64,000 nt of DNA from Sthenelais limicola (GCA_942159475.1 OW804097.1:59912986-59976985), one strand, 5' to 3'; shown: positions 22,694-37,600, counted from the stretch's first letter. The notes: generated by a model from the sequence alone, not told the origin. Made by a program: numbers and translations.

Positions 22694-25600
22694 GTATTTC
22701 TTTTGATAACTATTATCTACAATGTTTTGTAACAATATTAAAATGAGGCATTGGTATTCTCAATTGAAGTATTACACATGCTATCAGGATAAGAAACAAA
22801 TACAAAGATTTTCCAAAGAAATGTTTCATTTCCTAATATGGATAGGTACATACTTTAGCAGACAGGAAATGAAGTAAAATATAAAAAAAACAGATTGTTT
22901 ATGTATACATATGTTTTTATTGGTAGCGCTTAGTGGATTAAATGGGAAAAAACGCAAACGCAACTCCTGCAGGACAGTAAGCCATCGGGATATATGTTAA
23001 TGTAAAGCTATGTTTTAGCAATACTTGAAGTAGTATAGGAACTTAGACAAAATGGCGTCAGTCTGTCTGAAGTATCATACCTTAATTAAAGGGACTGACC
23101 ATAATATAATCATAGGAAAATCGTATAAGCCAAAAATGACTCTAGATCAACTCTTAAATTCGTTAGACATTTGATATTTATTTTAACATTAGAGAGATAT
23201 TGTAAATCTTAAAGAAACAGTTCGGCCTGGGATAAAATACCTATACATCAACTTCTTACCTCTTATCTTAGTATGGTCTTTGTTTATATCATCCCACATT
23301 ATCCAAATAACCCCACAAAACAATGTAAAAGTGTCCGAATCATAGCAATAGCCACCATTCAAGGACGCCACCATTTTGGGCGTATCTCCCATGATTCTCT
23401 GCGAGTTGTGACATCGATTGGGCTCACAACAGTTTGTATACATCTGAGCATCAATGATATACTATACTTATATAATATACTTCACAGCTATAGGATCGTT
23501 GATCTGAGATGGACACTCAGACATAGAACTCTGCTATTTGTCACATCATGGCATTGTGGAACAACAATGCCTTCTAGCCTTTATTATTGCTAACTAAATG
23601 GAATTCTTATCTAGTTTCACAGTATTCTTCCGGATCCCGCTCATGATGCTTTCCATCTCCAAGCATCATCTCATCTCCATTGCCTGAAAGGCTGTGGCAA
23701 AGGTCCCATGGTCCTATTCCCTTTCTCTAGCTCAGAAGGAATGGGCCTAAAATATGTCACTGGAGGAGATAACATGGCGGCCTCTACAAGGCAAAATAGT
23801 TCCCTTTTCGATTTACCCTAGATACATCATTATAAACATAGTAAGGAGTTCATGTATAGCGCCAAACTGTTACTTCAAGGTGTAAACATTCAACATGTGC
23901 TTTTAAATCTTTGGAGTGAGAGGGAGCTTCTTATGATTTTGATTAAATTGAAATGTTTTTTTTTTTTTCAAATAAAATAGCTAGGAGGAGGTATTACGCG
24001 TGAGACTGGACTGACAGTTCTGACAGCCACCGTCTTCATCATTGGGGAAGTAGCTGGAAGCGGAGTATTGGCCCTACCAGGGGCCATTGCACATGCAGGT
24101 ATATTTCTTCTTGGGGAATGTCATTATGTAATAGCAGGTTTCACATATTACTGACTTAGTGAGTGTGGACTTAGTCTGCATCACTTTGTGCATGCACAAT
24201 TCATTAGACCATGGCAATGCCCTGGGCAGACACAACACACACCTCCCCTGCAGTGCTCACTAATAGTCCGGTTCCTTGTGTAATTCTGTAGGGTATTGAT
24301 GGAGAAAGTGAAAACTATACATTTTCGGAAACGTCAGGACCCATAGATTATGAAAACCAATGTTGCCCAAAACGTGTCGGCCATCTTGGCCGCCATATTG
24401 GACAATCCAAGATGGCCGCCATTCCAAACCTATTTATGCCCATAACTATCTTATTACTGGTCATAGAAACTTGATTTTGGTGTCTACACCTAGGTTTTCA
24501 AGGTCAAGGAATACAATGAAGATATCTATTTGAGTCTGGCATGTGTCGGCCATCTTGAAATCCAAGATGGCCACCATTCCAAACATTCTTTTGCTCATAA
24601 CTTCTTAATTTTTTATAATAGAAACTTGATTTTGGTGCCTACACATAGGTTTTCAGGGGCAAGGAATACAATGAAGATGGTTAATTGGGTCTGGCATGTG
24701 TCGGCCATCTTGAAATCCAAGATGGCGGCCATTTGGAAAATGACTGTTATTGTAAGAAATCTCAAATCCAGTCCAACTTCTTACTTTTTTATAATAGAAA
24801 CTTGATTTTGGTGTCTACACATAAGTTTTCAGGGGCAAGGAATACAATGAAGATGGCTGATTGGGTCTGGCATGTGTCGGCCATCTTGAAATCCAAGATG
24901 GCCACCATTGAAAACATTCTTTTGCTCATAAATTCCTTATTAGATGTCATAGAGACTTGGTTTGGGTCTCTACACCTAGGTTTTCAAGGTCAAGGAATGC
25001 AATGAAGATGTCTGATTGGGTCTACTATGTGTCAGCCATACTGAAATCTAATATCTAGAAATTCCCAAATTGGATTTCATGATGGCAACTTCTTTTACCC
25101 TTTCGCATTATTATTATTATGTCACAGATAATTGATACTTGGATAAGCCTTGTTATATGGGCAGTTTAAGTTGTACTGGGGCTTTTAGGTTAATTGTGAA
25201 ATAATCTTAAACAACCTCTTAATGCAATGAAAGGTTTTGTATTTGTCTGAGTTGATATAATATGTGGTTTTATTCATAGTTTGCTCCAGTGAAATAAATT
25301 TATTAACCTAAGCACAATATGGATGCTCTTTTCTCAGACTACAGATTTCCTTACATAGCATTACCTGTAATAGGCCAGCGGCCAAGGGCCAAAAGCTTAT
25401 CCCTACCCTCTAAATGGCCTGTTTCCATGGAAACTAGTGATTTTTCATGTATTTTAGCAAGAAATAGGTTTTTGTGTCCCATATCTACACTTTTGTCAGT
25501 TTGTGATCAAATTGGGAATAGTGATGGCTTATCTAACCGTTATCATTTCTTTTCGAAACAATAACTTGATCAAGGTCAAGGTCACCAAATATGACCTTGA

Positions 25601-28600
25601 AATATAAAAATAGCAAAATTCTGGGATGTGACATCTTATTTTCTCTTATGAAAATATGGCAATAGAGGAAAACGGTAACCTAATGCATACAATAATACCG
25701 TAGTGGCCCATTCAGCGGGGGTGTAGGGGTCATGAAAAAGTAAAATCCACTGAAATTTAATTATCGATTAAAAGCCTATCTCAATTGCAAGCCGGGGCAA
25801 TAGGGGGGTCTAAACAAATACAACCCCGAGCTTATGAACGGGCCACTATGGTAACTGACATTAGGGGAAAGAAAAATAACCCATTTCTGGTATCATTGGA
25901 AAGTCTGTTGTCATGATAACTAATCCTTACTTTTCATTCTACAATAAATTTTGTGTAAATCTAAATTACAAACTGCAGTCTTTTGTAAAGAACTGAATTC
26001 TTTGGGTCAAAGCTCCGACCTATTTAGCCCTGATCATGGTAAGGGCATGCACGCCACTCATGGCCTGGCCAGGAGGGGAGGGGGGGGAGATGAGCTACTC
26101 AGAGCTCACCCCACCCCCCAGCCCGACCTAATTACTGTATCCACTGCTCTGGGTTGATCAAGAGGGGGGAAGGGCTAAGAGGGAGGGGGGCAGGCACGAA
26201 CCTTGGGATCTAAGAGTAAGGGGTGGGAGGGAGGAAGGTTGAGGAGAGGGATCCAACTTGCATGTGCACAGCTAATGGCCTCGGCATGGGGAGCAGAGGT
26301 CAGTGTGTGGGCAGGGAAGATCCTCTCTCTCCCTCAACCAATTAGAGAGAGGGGGAAGAGGAAGTGGAATAATTCTTGGGTATGATTCTATAAATAATTC
26401 ATGTTTCTGGAGTATAAATAAATGGATGGGTGAGGTCTTGGGTACTCGCTGAGTCACTCCTGCCTAGGCCAAACCCGGACGAATTGCTGCTACATCAGAC
26501 TCTTGTCTCATTTCTTCTCAACACTGAACCTATGGGCAAAAACCCTTAGACTTCTTTACACTATATCTTGAACAATTCATTTCAAGATGTATCAAGGTAA
26601 GTGGGAATATCACTGTTGTGACCCACCCTGCAAAGGTCTTATATACCCCCTAAATAAGACCTGTTTTTGCAGAGCAGGTCACGTATATTGTTAAGCCTGG
26701 TATGTTGGTTGTGGGATGATGGTAGGTACACTCTGTCCTGCCTCTGTAGAACCAAGACTTCAATGAGTACTGGTATAGGCTAGCATTGGGGTTTTGGTGC
26801 TTCATAGGCTGGACAGGGTGTAGGTACTAAACCCCTTTATGTTAGAATTTGTTTATTTCATCACTAGCTTTTGGGCTAAGTTGCCCTTCTTCCATTTATT
26901 TCAAGGTTAAAGGGAAAGGTCCCTGAGAGTACAGGGCAATATACAGGCAAAACAAGGATCACACATCACATCAATGGTATTGAAAAGGGGCCATTAAACA
27001 ATATGGAGGTTATCATATGGGACCATTAAACAACAGCAGCATAGAAGGTAAAGTGGTGGTTATAGGGCATCATACGAGGGTATAATAGTGGTTATGCCAT
27101 AACATAGAGGGTATAACGATGACAGGGCAACCTGTCTTTCTGAGAGGCTGCCAGTTTGTCATTTACTTAGTGGACACTTGGTCTAATAATAATAGTCATG
27201 CAGTAACATAGGGGGATTAATGGGGTCATGGAGTAAAATAGAGGGTATAATGGGGTCATACAGCAACATGAAGGGTATAATGAGGGGTCATGGAGCAACA
27301 TAGAGGATATAATGGGCATCACATAGCAGCATAGAGGGGGTCATGATGTTTCATAGAGGGTATAATGAGGGGTCATGGAGCAACATAGAGGATATAATGG
27401 GCATCACATAGCAGCATAGAGGGGGTCATGATGTTTCATAGAGGGTATAATGGGGGTCATGGAGCAGCAGAGACGGTATTGATGGAGGTCATGTGGCAGC
27501 ATAGAGGGTATAGTGGGTGTCATGGAGTAACATGGAGGCCAAAATCTGTGTCATGGAGCAGCACAGAGGGTATCATGGGGGTCATGGAGCACTATAGAGG
27601 GTACAATCTATTAAGATTAAGATTAATCAGAGACTAACCTCTTATTCTGTAACTTTAGAACCCTATAGATAATATAATGATGGTCATGGGGTAGCAAGGA
27701 GGGTATAATTATGGCCATGGATCACTATAGAGGGTATGATTGGGGTCATGGAGTAATATAGGGGGTATAATGGGGGTCATGGAGAAGCATACAGGGTATA
27801 GAGTGGTCATGGAACAGCATAGAGGGGAGTAACATTGGGTGTATAACATTGGGTCATGGAGAAGCATAGAGGATGAAATGGGGGTCATGGAGCAGCAAGG
27901 TGGGTATAATGTGGGTCATGGAGTACTATAGAGAGTTTGATAGGGTCATGGAGCACTATACATGGTATAATGATGATCATGGAGCAGCATAGCTGGTATA
28001 ATCATGATCAGGGAGCAACATAGAGTGTATTATAGTGGCCATTGAACAGCACAGATGGTATATTGATGGTCATGGAGCAGCATAGAGGGTATAATGATGG
28101 TCATCGAGTAACATATATATACAGAGGGTATAATGGGGGTCATGGAGCAGCATAGAAGGTATAATGATGGTCATGGAGCAACATAAAGGGTATAATGATG
28201 GTCATGGAGCAACATAAAGGTATAATGATGGGTCTGGAGCAATATAGAGGGTATAATGATGTTCATGGAGTAACATATATACAGAGGGTATAATGGGGGT
28301 GATGGAGCAGCATAGAGGGTATAATGATGGTCATGGAGCAACATAAAGGGTATACTGATGGTCATGGAGCAACATAAAGGTATAATGATGGGTCTGGAGC
28401 AATATAGAGGGTATAATGATGTTCATGGAGTAACATATATACAGAGGGTATAATGGGGGTCATGGAGCAGCATAGAGGGTATAATGATGGTCATGGAGCA
28501 ACATAAAGGGTATAATGATGGTCATGGAGCAACATAAAGGTATAATGATGGGTCTGGAGTAACATACAGAGGGTATAATGGGGGTCATGGAGTAACATGG

Positions 28601-31600
28601 AGGGTATAATGATGGGTCTGGAGCAATATGGAGGGTATAATGATGGTCATTGAGCCCTTTTATTTGTCTGAGGGTATACATATAAGGATCAACAAAGGGG
28701 TCATAGAGCAGCATAGAAGGTATAATGATGGCCATGGAACAACATACAGGGTATAATAGGGTTATGGAGCAACATACAGGGTATAATGGAGGGTCATGGA
28801 GCAGCATAGAGGGGATAATGGGGTCATGGAGTAACATACAGCATATAATAGGGTCATGGGGCAACATACAGGATATAATAGGGTCATGGAGCAGCATGTG
28901 GAAGATGATTAAATCATCTGAATCTCACAGTTTCATTTCAAATGTTCCTATTATTTCAGTTATTGTGGCACATTCACAAAAATTGAAATGTAGGTTCTTC
29001 TAGAATTAATCTTGTGGGATCAGTCATTTTTATCTCATAAAGGCTGTATTTACTCCATGTTTTCATGGTAACAGGATGTGATATAGTTGTGGTCTATAGC
29101 ATAGCAATTCCTAAACTTTGTTGCAACAATATAATGGGAAAAAGATGCCAATCTTGTTCTCATGCTTGGTCTTATGTTTTGAGGCATACCCTCATGTTAT
29201 ATTTAATAAAATATAGACCTTCCTCAGGTATCTATGACAACTATTGTATTGTGATGTTGCTAGGGGAAGCCATCTTAAAAAAGTCTTGGCACAAAGCTTT
29301 GCACTCAAATAATACCATGGTAAAACCATGAATAGGGTGTTCAAAAACAGAAAACCCAGGCTGGATTTGAGATTTTGAGGTCTTACAATAACAGTCATTT
29401 TCAAAACGGCCACGATCTTGGATTTCAAGATGGCCGACACATGCCAGACCCAATCAGCTATCTTCATTGCATTCCTTGACGTCACATGACTAAGTTTTGG
29501 CCACCCAAGGGGTGCCGCTAGGTAACAATTAATTCCTGTAGGTGTCAACCCAGTCTCTCTATTTCAGAGAAAGGATGTATGAGTCTTATGCTCAAAACAG
29601 CACACAAACACCTTTTGACAGTGATCTGATATATCTAGTCATTTCCGTTGCCACAGATTGCCCTCTCAATACCTCTAGATTGATGTTTTAAAGTAACACA
29701 GCCATCATAGCATGAATAAAGGAGTAATGGACGTTTTTCCCTCCTCTGCCATGTGTTGGCCCTGCTCTGAGGCTCACATAATATCTGACAAATTCTCCTT
29801 TAAGAAGTACACAGACAGACTGCTTAACCCATTCTGATTGTTGAACTACACTGCTCTTGATCTTCTGTAATGCTCTTGATCTATACAATTTTCTAATGTA
29901 CACATTACAGATGTAACAATTCAATTTGTACCAAATATAAATGACACATTTTTTAATATCTGATCTGACGGTATTCGCCTATGATGGGAGGAAGGATACC
30001 TTGCTTTAGTGTCCAACCCACCTTTCATAGTGTCAATATCGACAGATTACACTGATTCATATATAAAATGTAAATTATTCATATATAACTGTATGTAAGA
30101 AGTTATCTATTGCGGAATCTCGTGAGCTTTAATGTATCTGTCATGAACTTAACTATAAACCAGACTTATGTAATGAACTTTCTGTGAACCCCCAACAGTG
30201 GGACTGAATCCGCCTGGATTAGAAATTAAGTCGGCTCACGAGAACTTATATACATTTTATTACATTAACCTGTGAGGATACACACTATTTGCTACAGCAA
30301 ACACTGTCCTTGCAGTCCTGAAAAATGAATGAATGTATCTCAATACTGAAAAGTAAATATATTTCAGTCGTTGGCTTATACAGCCATGACTAGTCTATGT
30401 ATCCGTCCTTCAAAACCGATATCACAATCTGTTAACTCATCATCACATCTCATCACCCTTTTTCTGCTGTTGCTGTAAAACTATCATTTAATCTATCAAT
30501 CGTTGTAAAACTATCATTTAACTCATTATTCTACTGTTCAAATTGTGTTGTAACTAAGCCAATCAAGATTCTAGGCATTCGCCGGAAGAACTGGCTAAAT
30601 ATTCTGTATTTAACCAGACGACGAACAACCTGTAACTGAAATAACATCATCAATAAAAGAATCTGTGAATTGAATTGAATTGAATATGACTGGAAAAGTT
30701 CAGTAACCACTCCACCCAAGGGCCATAGCCCAGTGGATAGAGCACTGGCATTTAGAGTGAAGGTTTGGGAGTTCGAGCCTCGGTAGGGTCTCACAGCCTT
30801 GTTTATTTTATCTCAGGATTGCGTAGATGCTGTTATTCTATGCAAAAGGGACAGAGGGTGGGTTGGCGTGGTTGGTGGCGATGGGAAAGGCAGGAGAAAC
30901 AACATATACATATAAAGTTTACAGATAAATACCCATCGATCATCAGGGCTATCGATATGACTAAAGGAGAAAAGAGGCCTCCCTGCCCGCGCTAGCAATG
31001 GCCACTCTTCCAGGACCCTAAAAACATATGTGTAGACACCAAAAGCAAGTCTCTATGAGATCTAATAGGGAACTTATAAGCAAAAGAATGTTTTCAAGGG
31101 TGGCCATCTTGGATTTAAAGATGGCCAACACATGCCAGACCCAATCAGCCATCTTCATTGTATTCCTTGACCTTGAAAACCTATGTATGGACACCAAAAT
31201 CAAGTTTCTATGATAACAAATTATGAAGTTATGAGCAAAAGAATGTTTGGAATGGTGGCCATCTTGGATTTCAAGATGGCCGACACATGCCAGACCCAAT
31301 CAGCCATCTTCATTGTATTCCTTTCCCCTGAAAACTTATGTGTAGACACCAAAATCAAGTCATGGCATTAAGCAACCATTACTCACTCACTCCAAAATCA
31401 AGTTTCTATTATAAAAAGTAGGAAGTTAGACTGGATTTAAGATTTCTTACAATAACAGTCATTTCCCAAATGGCCGCCATCTTGGATTTCAAGATGGCTG
31501 ACACATGCCAGACCCAATTAACCATCTTCATTGTATTCCTTGCCCCTGAAAACCTATGTGTAGACACCAAAATCAAGTTTCTATTATAAAAAATTAAGAA

Positions 31601-34600
31601 GTTATGAGCAAAAGAATGTTTGGAATGGTGGCCATCTTGGATTTCAAGATGGCCGACACATGCCAGGCTCAAATAGATATCTTCATTGTATTCCTTGACC
31701 TTGAAAACCTAGGTGTAGACACCAAAATCAAGTTTCTATGACCAGTAATAAGATAGTTATGGGCATAAATAGGTTTGGAATGGCGGCCATCTTGGATTGT
31801 CCAATATGGCGGCCAAGATGGCCGACACGTTTTGGGCAACATTGGTTTTCATAATCTATGGGTCCTGACGTTTCCGAAAATGTATAGTTTTCACTTTCTC
31901 CATCAATACCCTACAGGGGCAACTTCATGTACATAAGAACCCTGACTATAATACCAGTGGACCCAGTCACTGCCAACACCACCTCTGCTCTTGTGCCCAT
32001 GAACAAAATAAAACCCACACTAACATCTGTTTAGGTGGAAAGCCTTAGTCTGATTTAGAAAAGTTCCTCTATTCTGATTTTGACAGATGAATCAAACTGA
32101 AATTTGGCATAACTACTCTAAATAATTGTATTGTTTGATACTTCTGCACAATTTGCAAGGCACAGAGCAGAGAAGAGTTGGCAAAGTGGGGCAACGTTGA
32201 GGAAGGCTTATGACCACTCTGTCAGGTCTAGGTGTTAATTGGCTATGTAACATTTAGTAATGATTATGAATTATGAATGATAAGGTATAGGTGTTAAGTG
32301 AATGTTAATTATAAGAGTAACTTAGGAGAGGTTAGGTAATGTTATTTTTGCTCTATACGTAAGGACACGTCAGGTGGCTAAGGCCAAGTGTCACTCTATT
32401 AGGATGATTCATGGTTAACATTGTAACCGTATATATAAACCATGTTGCACCAATGCCTCCTCAGTGAGGGTAATAAATAATACCAACAGGACGATCGACT
32501 CCCTCTTCATTTCTACATTGCTCCCTATGTCGATACCTCACAACTCAGTGAGTGCCCATCAAATCTGGCTTTGGGTCATTACCACCACTCCTGGTGTGGT
32601 GCTGCAGTCAATTTGTGAAATGTGCTATTAAGTTTACATGTACTCTAAGAAAGAAAAGAAATCCTAAGATTTGAGTTGTGTCACACGAAGAAGAGTCTAA
32701 AATCGCAATAACAAAAGTTGGATGTCCCAATGTCTTCCCTTGCATGAGGGATGACCCAAACCAAAGAAGTTTGAATGAATTTCGAATATTGATAGAATTT
32801 CTTTTACTATTATCTGATTTATTATCCTATTAACTTCATTGATGTTTAAACAGGTGATTATATCAGTGAAACTACTCAATAATCTTGGATCTTGCTACAC
32901 GCATTTTGCTGTCTGTAATTTAAATGGTGTCACCTATAAATGAGATACTATTACATCATGTTTTGGTTGAATAGAAATATTTAATTACCAATACAAACAC
33001 TGTAGGGTGGATTGGACCATTGCTGCTGGTGGTGTGCTGTGGTTTGGCGGGCTTTAATGGCGTCTATCTGGCTAAATGCTGGCTCATCATGCAAGAGAGA
33101 TGGCCTGAGTACAGGAAGCATGTCAGGGCACCTTACCCCGCCATCGGTGAGCGTGCAGTGGGCAGGCCCATGAAGTAAGCTTCTTTTCCTATTTAAGCTG
33201 CATTCTCATCTATTTCAACATACACAATTTTACCAAGTTTACTCAAATTATGATAAATAGGACTAAATCTATCAATATTCTGCTGCTGTTACATGTTAAT
33301 ACAAGACTTTGAAGTGGAATTGGTCGAGCAAAAGCAGCTGCTGGTGAGCGATAATAAGTGAAGTCATCATAGTAAAGGATTTTTTTTGGCAGGTCCTCCA
33401 CATATTAAAGAGGACCTTTTAGAAGCTCTGTAGCAAAAACAATCAGACATAATCCTCTATGATTTCGATGAAATCACTTTTAGATGGGTTGGAAAGGAAT
33501 GGAACATAATGTAGAAAGCATTTTGGTTTTTTTTATCGATGTTTACTGAGAGTGCAGTTTTAATAAATCCTTTCCTCCCTTTTTTCCTTCTCTATCCTCC
33601 CCTTTTTTCTTACCACTTTCCCCTTTAAATATACTATATACAAAAACAGGAGTTGTATTGTATGTTACGCATGCTTGTTTTAAAAATATGATGAGAGCTT
33701 TCATGTAAAATGCATTGCAAGGTAGGTAGATGTAATGAATAGACTGTAATGCAATGTAATTTAATGATTTGAATGGAATAATCTTTGGATACTATCTATG
33801 TGAATCATAGACGATCATTAATGATGTGTTGCAGATACCTATTGTCTATCAGCCCTTTCATATTACACCTTAGAAAGTGCTTTGCAGATCTTTGAAGCCC
33901 TTTCTGGAAGTCGATTCTGTTCACATTACATCTCAAAGCACTTACAAACTGAATTCAAAGCGATTTCTAGAATCCACCCTAATTCTAAGAGTCAATTTGA
34001 TTCAATTCGCTTTCCCTATTTGTGTTTAGTTGTGTTAGTGTGCACAGATCCGCAGCAAATGGAATAAAAATTGCTAGGAATTGACACTTAAATCTACGAC
34101 AGGGTGTAGTGTGAACTAAAACAAATTCTCCAAAGTGCAACAATGCACATTATGGTAGTGTTGACCTTATTTAAAAAATCAGTTTTCAATAATTTGATTT
34201 CCTTTAATTGATTCGTTGTGGTTGTGTAGTGTGGAAGGGATATACCTATTATCTAGGGTATGGCTTCAGGCTACAGTTGATACCTTTATGTTTCAGATAC
34301 ATAGTGTCTATTGCAGTAGATTTAACCCTCTTCGGTGTAGCTACAGTGTTCATCCTCATAGCAGCACAGAATCTACAGTCCCTCTTCCTAATGGTGGGTG
34401 TGAAAGTGTCTCAGTGCTATTGGTTGCTTGTACTGGCTGCTCTGCTCATCCCCGCCTCCTGGCTGGGAACTCCCAAAGATTTCTGGTAAATGTTTTTCCC
34501 ATTATCGTCATGTCCTTTTTTGATAGGATCTCGCAGTCAAAAAAATTGATTTTGAGATATCATATTTGAAAAGATGAGATCAAGTGGACTCCTATGATGG

Positions 34601-37600
34601 TATTAATTTGGTATGTGTGGACGTCAAGTGTATATATGATGATTTATGTCATCCTATACTTTATTCAAATTCATACATGTATGCATAACCCTCTATGGAA
34701 GTTGGTAACATACTCATTATTTATTATGTTTAGTGTTATTAGTCTTACTTCAACGATTACACTTTCCAATATGTACCTGCCAGCTGAACTGCTTGATGAT
34801 TAACCTGTGGACAATTTTTCAAAATGGCTTTAAAAGCCTCTATAAACCAGTTAAGTTTGGATCATTTGTCTCTTACAGGCCAATAGCTGTTGGTGCAGCT
34901 GTGGCTACAGGCATTGCCTGTATTCTCATTACCATAAACATTATAATGTACTCTACACACGCTTCACCCCCACACCTGCCCCCATCCAATGGCTTCCAAC
35001 CATTCTTCCTCGCCTTTGGTGCCATCCTTTTCTCATTTGGAGGAGCTGCCATATTCCCTACTGTGCAGAATGACATGAAACGCCCAAAGGACTTTCAGAA
35101 AGTGGTCCTCTGTGGATTTGGGGGTAATTTATCCCGATTAATACCTATTATAATATTAAGTTTATGGCCATTTCTTAATAATATATATAATGTAAACTGG
35201 AATAAAGATTCTATATATAATATAATCTCTTCATGAACCCATGGTCAGTATTCCTTTTATATATATTGCCGTTTCAGGTATTCTCTCCATGTACCTGCCG
35301 GTAGCGCTGGCTGGATACCTGGTCTATGGTAACTCAGTGAATGCAGATGGTAACTCCAACATCCTCCAGACGCTACCCCCTGGGGGCATCAGGGTCACTG
35401 TAGAGATCCTCATCACACTCCATCTCCTCTTCGCCTTTGTCATCGCGTCCAACCCTGTAGCACAGGAACTTGAGTCTCTGTTCAAAATACCAGTAGGTAA
35501 GTACATGTGTAGTGCCATGTTCTAACCCTACTTGTATTGAACTACTTACACATTATATAATATAGGCTTATATGTACGCGCAAGCTGCGCAACCATTTCT
35601 CGCGCAAGGTGGCAATGGAAGTCAGTAGACTGTTTCCTTTCCTTATACTTCTTTATACCTTTATACTACCTTATACGATACTATATTCTTATGTACCCGT
35701 TTCCACTATGTCAGATGTCTATCGTCATATTAAACAGCGTAATTGCAATCTAGATCTGATCTTGTTGTCGTTATTTCTCCTTCACAGTGTTAACCAAGGG
35801 TCATTACACATGCATGATGTTTGTCCTAAAGTTTTTTTGTTATGTCAATTACACTATTCTCAATCTGAGCTCATCAGTAATGATAGAAAAAGTATTTAAA
35901 AAAGTATTCACACTGATTAAGTCCACCACGACCATGAATCTTTATAGTTTCCTAATCAAGTTATAAATAATCAATAATCAATCAATCAATCAATCAATGA
36001 TGATGTCAAGTGTTGAAGCTGTATTCTCAGCTAACATCAGTCAAAATCTAAAAATCTACTTACTGGCCTCTCTGGCACGATTATCAGCATGCAGGACTCT
36101 AGGTTGTGAGGTTGTGTGTTCCAACCCCACCAAAGTCTGGTGATTTTTTCGCAGCCAGCCTCCACCTAAGGTGGGCACTGTCTGTAGACCCAACCGTGCC
36201 ATTCAGTTGAGTTTCAGTTACTCACAACTGTGCCTTTGGGGGCGCTTCTACATCAAATAGGCCAGTGTCTAGATGGGATAGATATATGGAATGCACCGAG
36301 GGCGCCATCTGTCTAACTGTTATGCATCAAGGTTGTGGCGGATACAGAGGGACGGAGCGCAGCGTAGTCCCGAGGTATCCTGCCGCAACCGAGATGCATA
36401 ACAGTTAGACAGATGGCGGCCGAGGTGTATTCCATATTTATTACATCCCAAAATCGCATCTTTACATATGATTCATCGATTGAACTTTTCATTTAAAGTC
36501 CCTAGCTTTATTATTTCCAGAGTAAATCGGTAAAAACGTTCGAGTGGGCGATAATATGAGTTCCGCGAAATCAAAACAACAGCTGGGTACATGTGCACCC
36601 TGGCACTGCCTAGGTTGTATGTGCCAAGGGCGCTCAAGTGCGACATAATTTTCATGTTATGCACCACTTTGACCAAGTGCGATATACAATGCTGAAGGTA
36701 TAGGCAACTACATCGCAGGGGTGTAATAAAAGCCCTGTAGGGGTTCTGGGACTGGTGAAAGCCAGTATAGGTCAGGTGTGGTCAGTAGGTTCTAGCTGGT
36801 CCACTGGCTGGTGAAAGTGAGCATGAAACCTCAACCTGAACACCTCCCCCCTCACCACCTCCCACCTCCCGCTCACCCCTGTAGTATTATATACTAAACA
36901 GTACAACCACCAACCCCTCAATGTCAGTCATTAAGCCTTTAATAAACCTACAGAGTAAATACTTCTACCAAAGCAATATCATATATTTCTGAGGTATATA
37001 GTCCATATTCAATATTTTACCACAATTAGCAAAATTATGTACAGTAAGCTTTAAAAGATGTTGTTTCAAACAAGCCTTTGATCAATGTTTTAATTATACT
37101 GTGATTTTGTTTTCCAATACCAGGTTTCAGTGTGTACAGGTGTCTACTGAGGACGGTGCTGGTGTTAGTTATAGTGTTTGTGGCAGAATCAGTGCCACAC
37201 TTTGGTGCCATACTTGATCTCATAGGGGGCTCCACCACCGCATTCCTGACATTCGTGGCGCCATCTGTCTTTTACCTCAGACTCTCATCAATGAAGGACC
37301 CAGAAGGTCTATGGGCAGACAGGTCGGTGTCTTATTTTGTTATCACTATTATTGTTGTATGTTTGTCCCAGTATGGATAATGCGATACACTATTCTGGTT
37401 ACTATTAAATAAGACCCTTGACTCTAGGTAGGTTAGATATTGAATGGCTTTATTCAGACTTACTACACCAGGTGGAGGCACCATCACATACATCACATAT
37501 ACTGCTCAGGATGACCTCAGAAACGCGATATATATACTGAGAACACCAAACTCTCAAAAACTGAAACATTCTTAATGAAGAGTTCCTGTGATAAAGACAC

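Larger units (their letters stand above)
24286..31916. mobile_element. 7.6-kb non-autonomous transposon-like element with long inverted ends, inside permease intron 2
   Basis: The outermost bases CTGTAGGGTATTGATGG (24286) and CCATCAATACCCTACAG (ending 31916) are inverted. The identity continues inward for more than 500 bases with few differences, to about 25060 on the left and 31018 on the right. Each arm is a series of roughly 155-176-bp units, each carrying a near-palindrome GGCCATCTTGAAATCCAAG/ATGGCC. The right arm has one unit more and a small 30-odd-base insertion near 31360-31395. A lone unit sits near 29335-29485. The centre holds a small MITE, a G-rich stretch, the minisatellite of 27180-28900 and a SINE head, but no transposase. 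No target duplication was recognised. Confidence 0.85.

Noticed and set aside
24530..25005. Plus-strand frames reading [16 protein letters not shown] repeatedly, and their minus-strand counterparts at 31018-31672
   Set aside because: They translate the roughly 160-bp units of transposon arms; no protein family, and frames are broken between units.
28171..28897. Minus-strand frames with repeated [16 protein letters not shown] units (up to 145 codons)
   Set aside because: Translation of a 32-bp minisatellite; no start context or domain, and unit lengths vary out of frame.
27180..28900. CRISPR array
   Set aside because: Units are contiguous and degenerate with no unique spacers, and the DNA is eukaryotic.
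30719..30795. Functional tRNA gene
   Set aside because: A and B boxes are present but the acceptor and anticodon stems do not pair; a second degenerate copy exists, so it is a SINE head.
32220..32520. LTR-like segment (TGTCAGG start, TATATATAAACC, AATAAATAA, ...TTCTACA end)
   Set aside because: No target duplication, no primer site and no second copy in the window.
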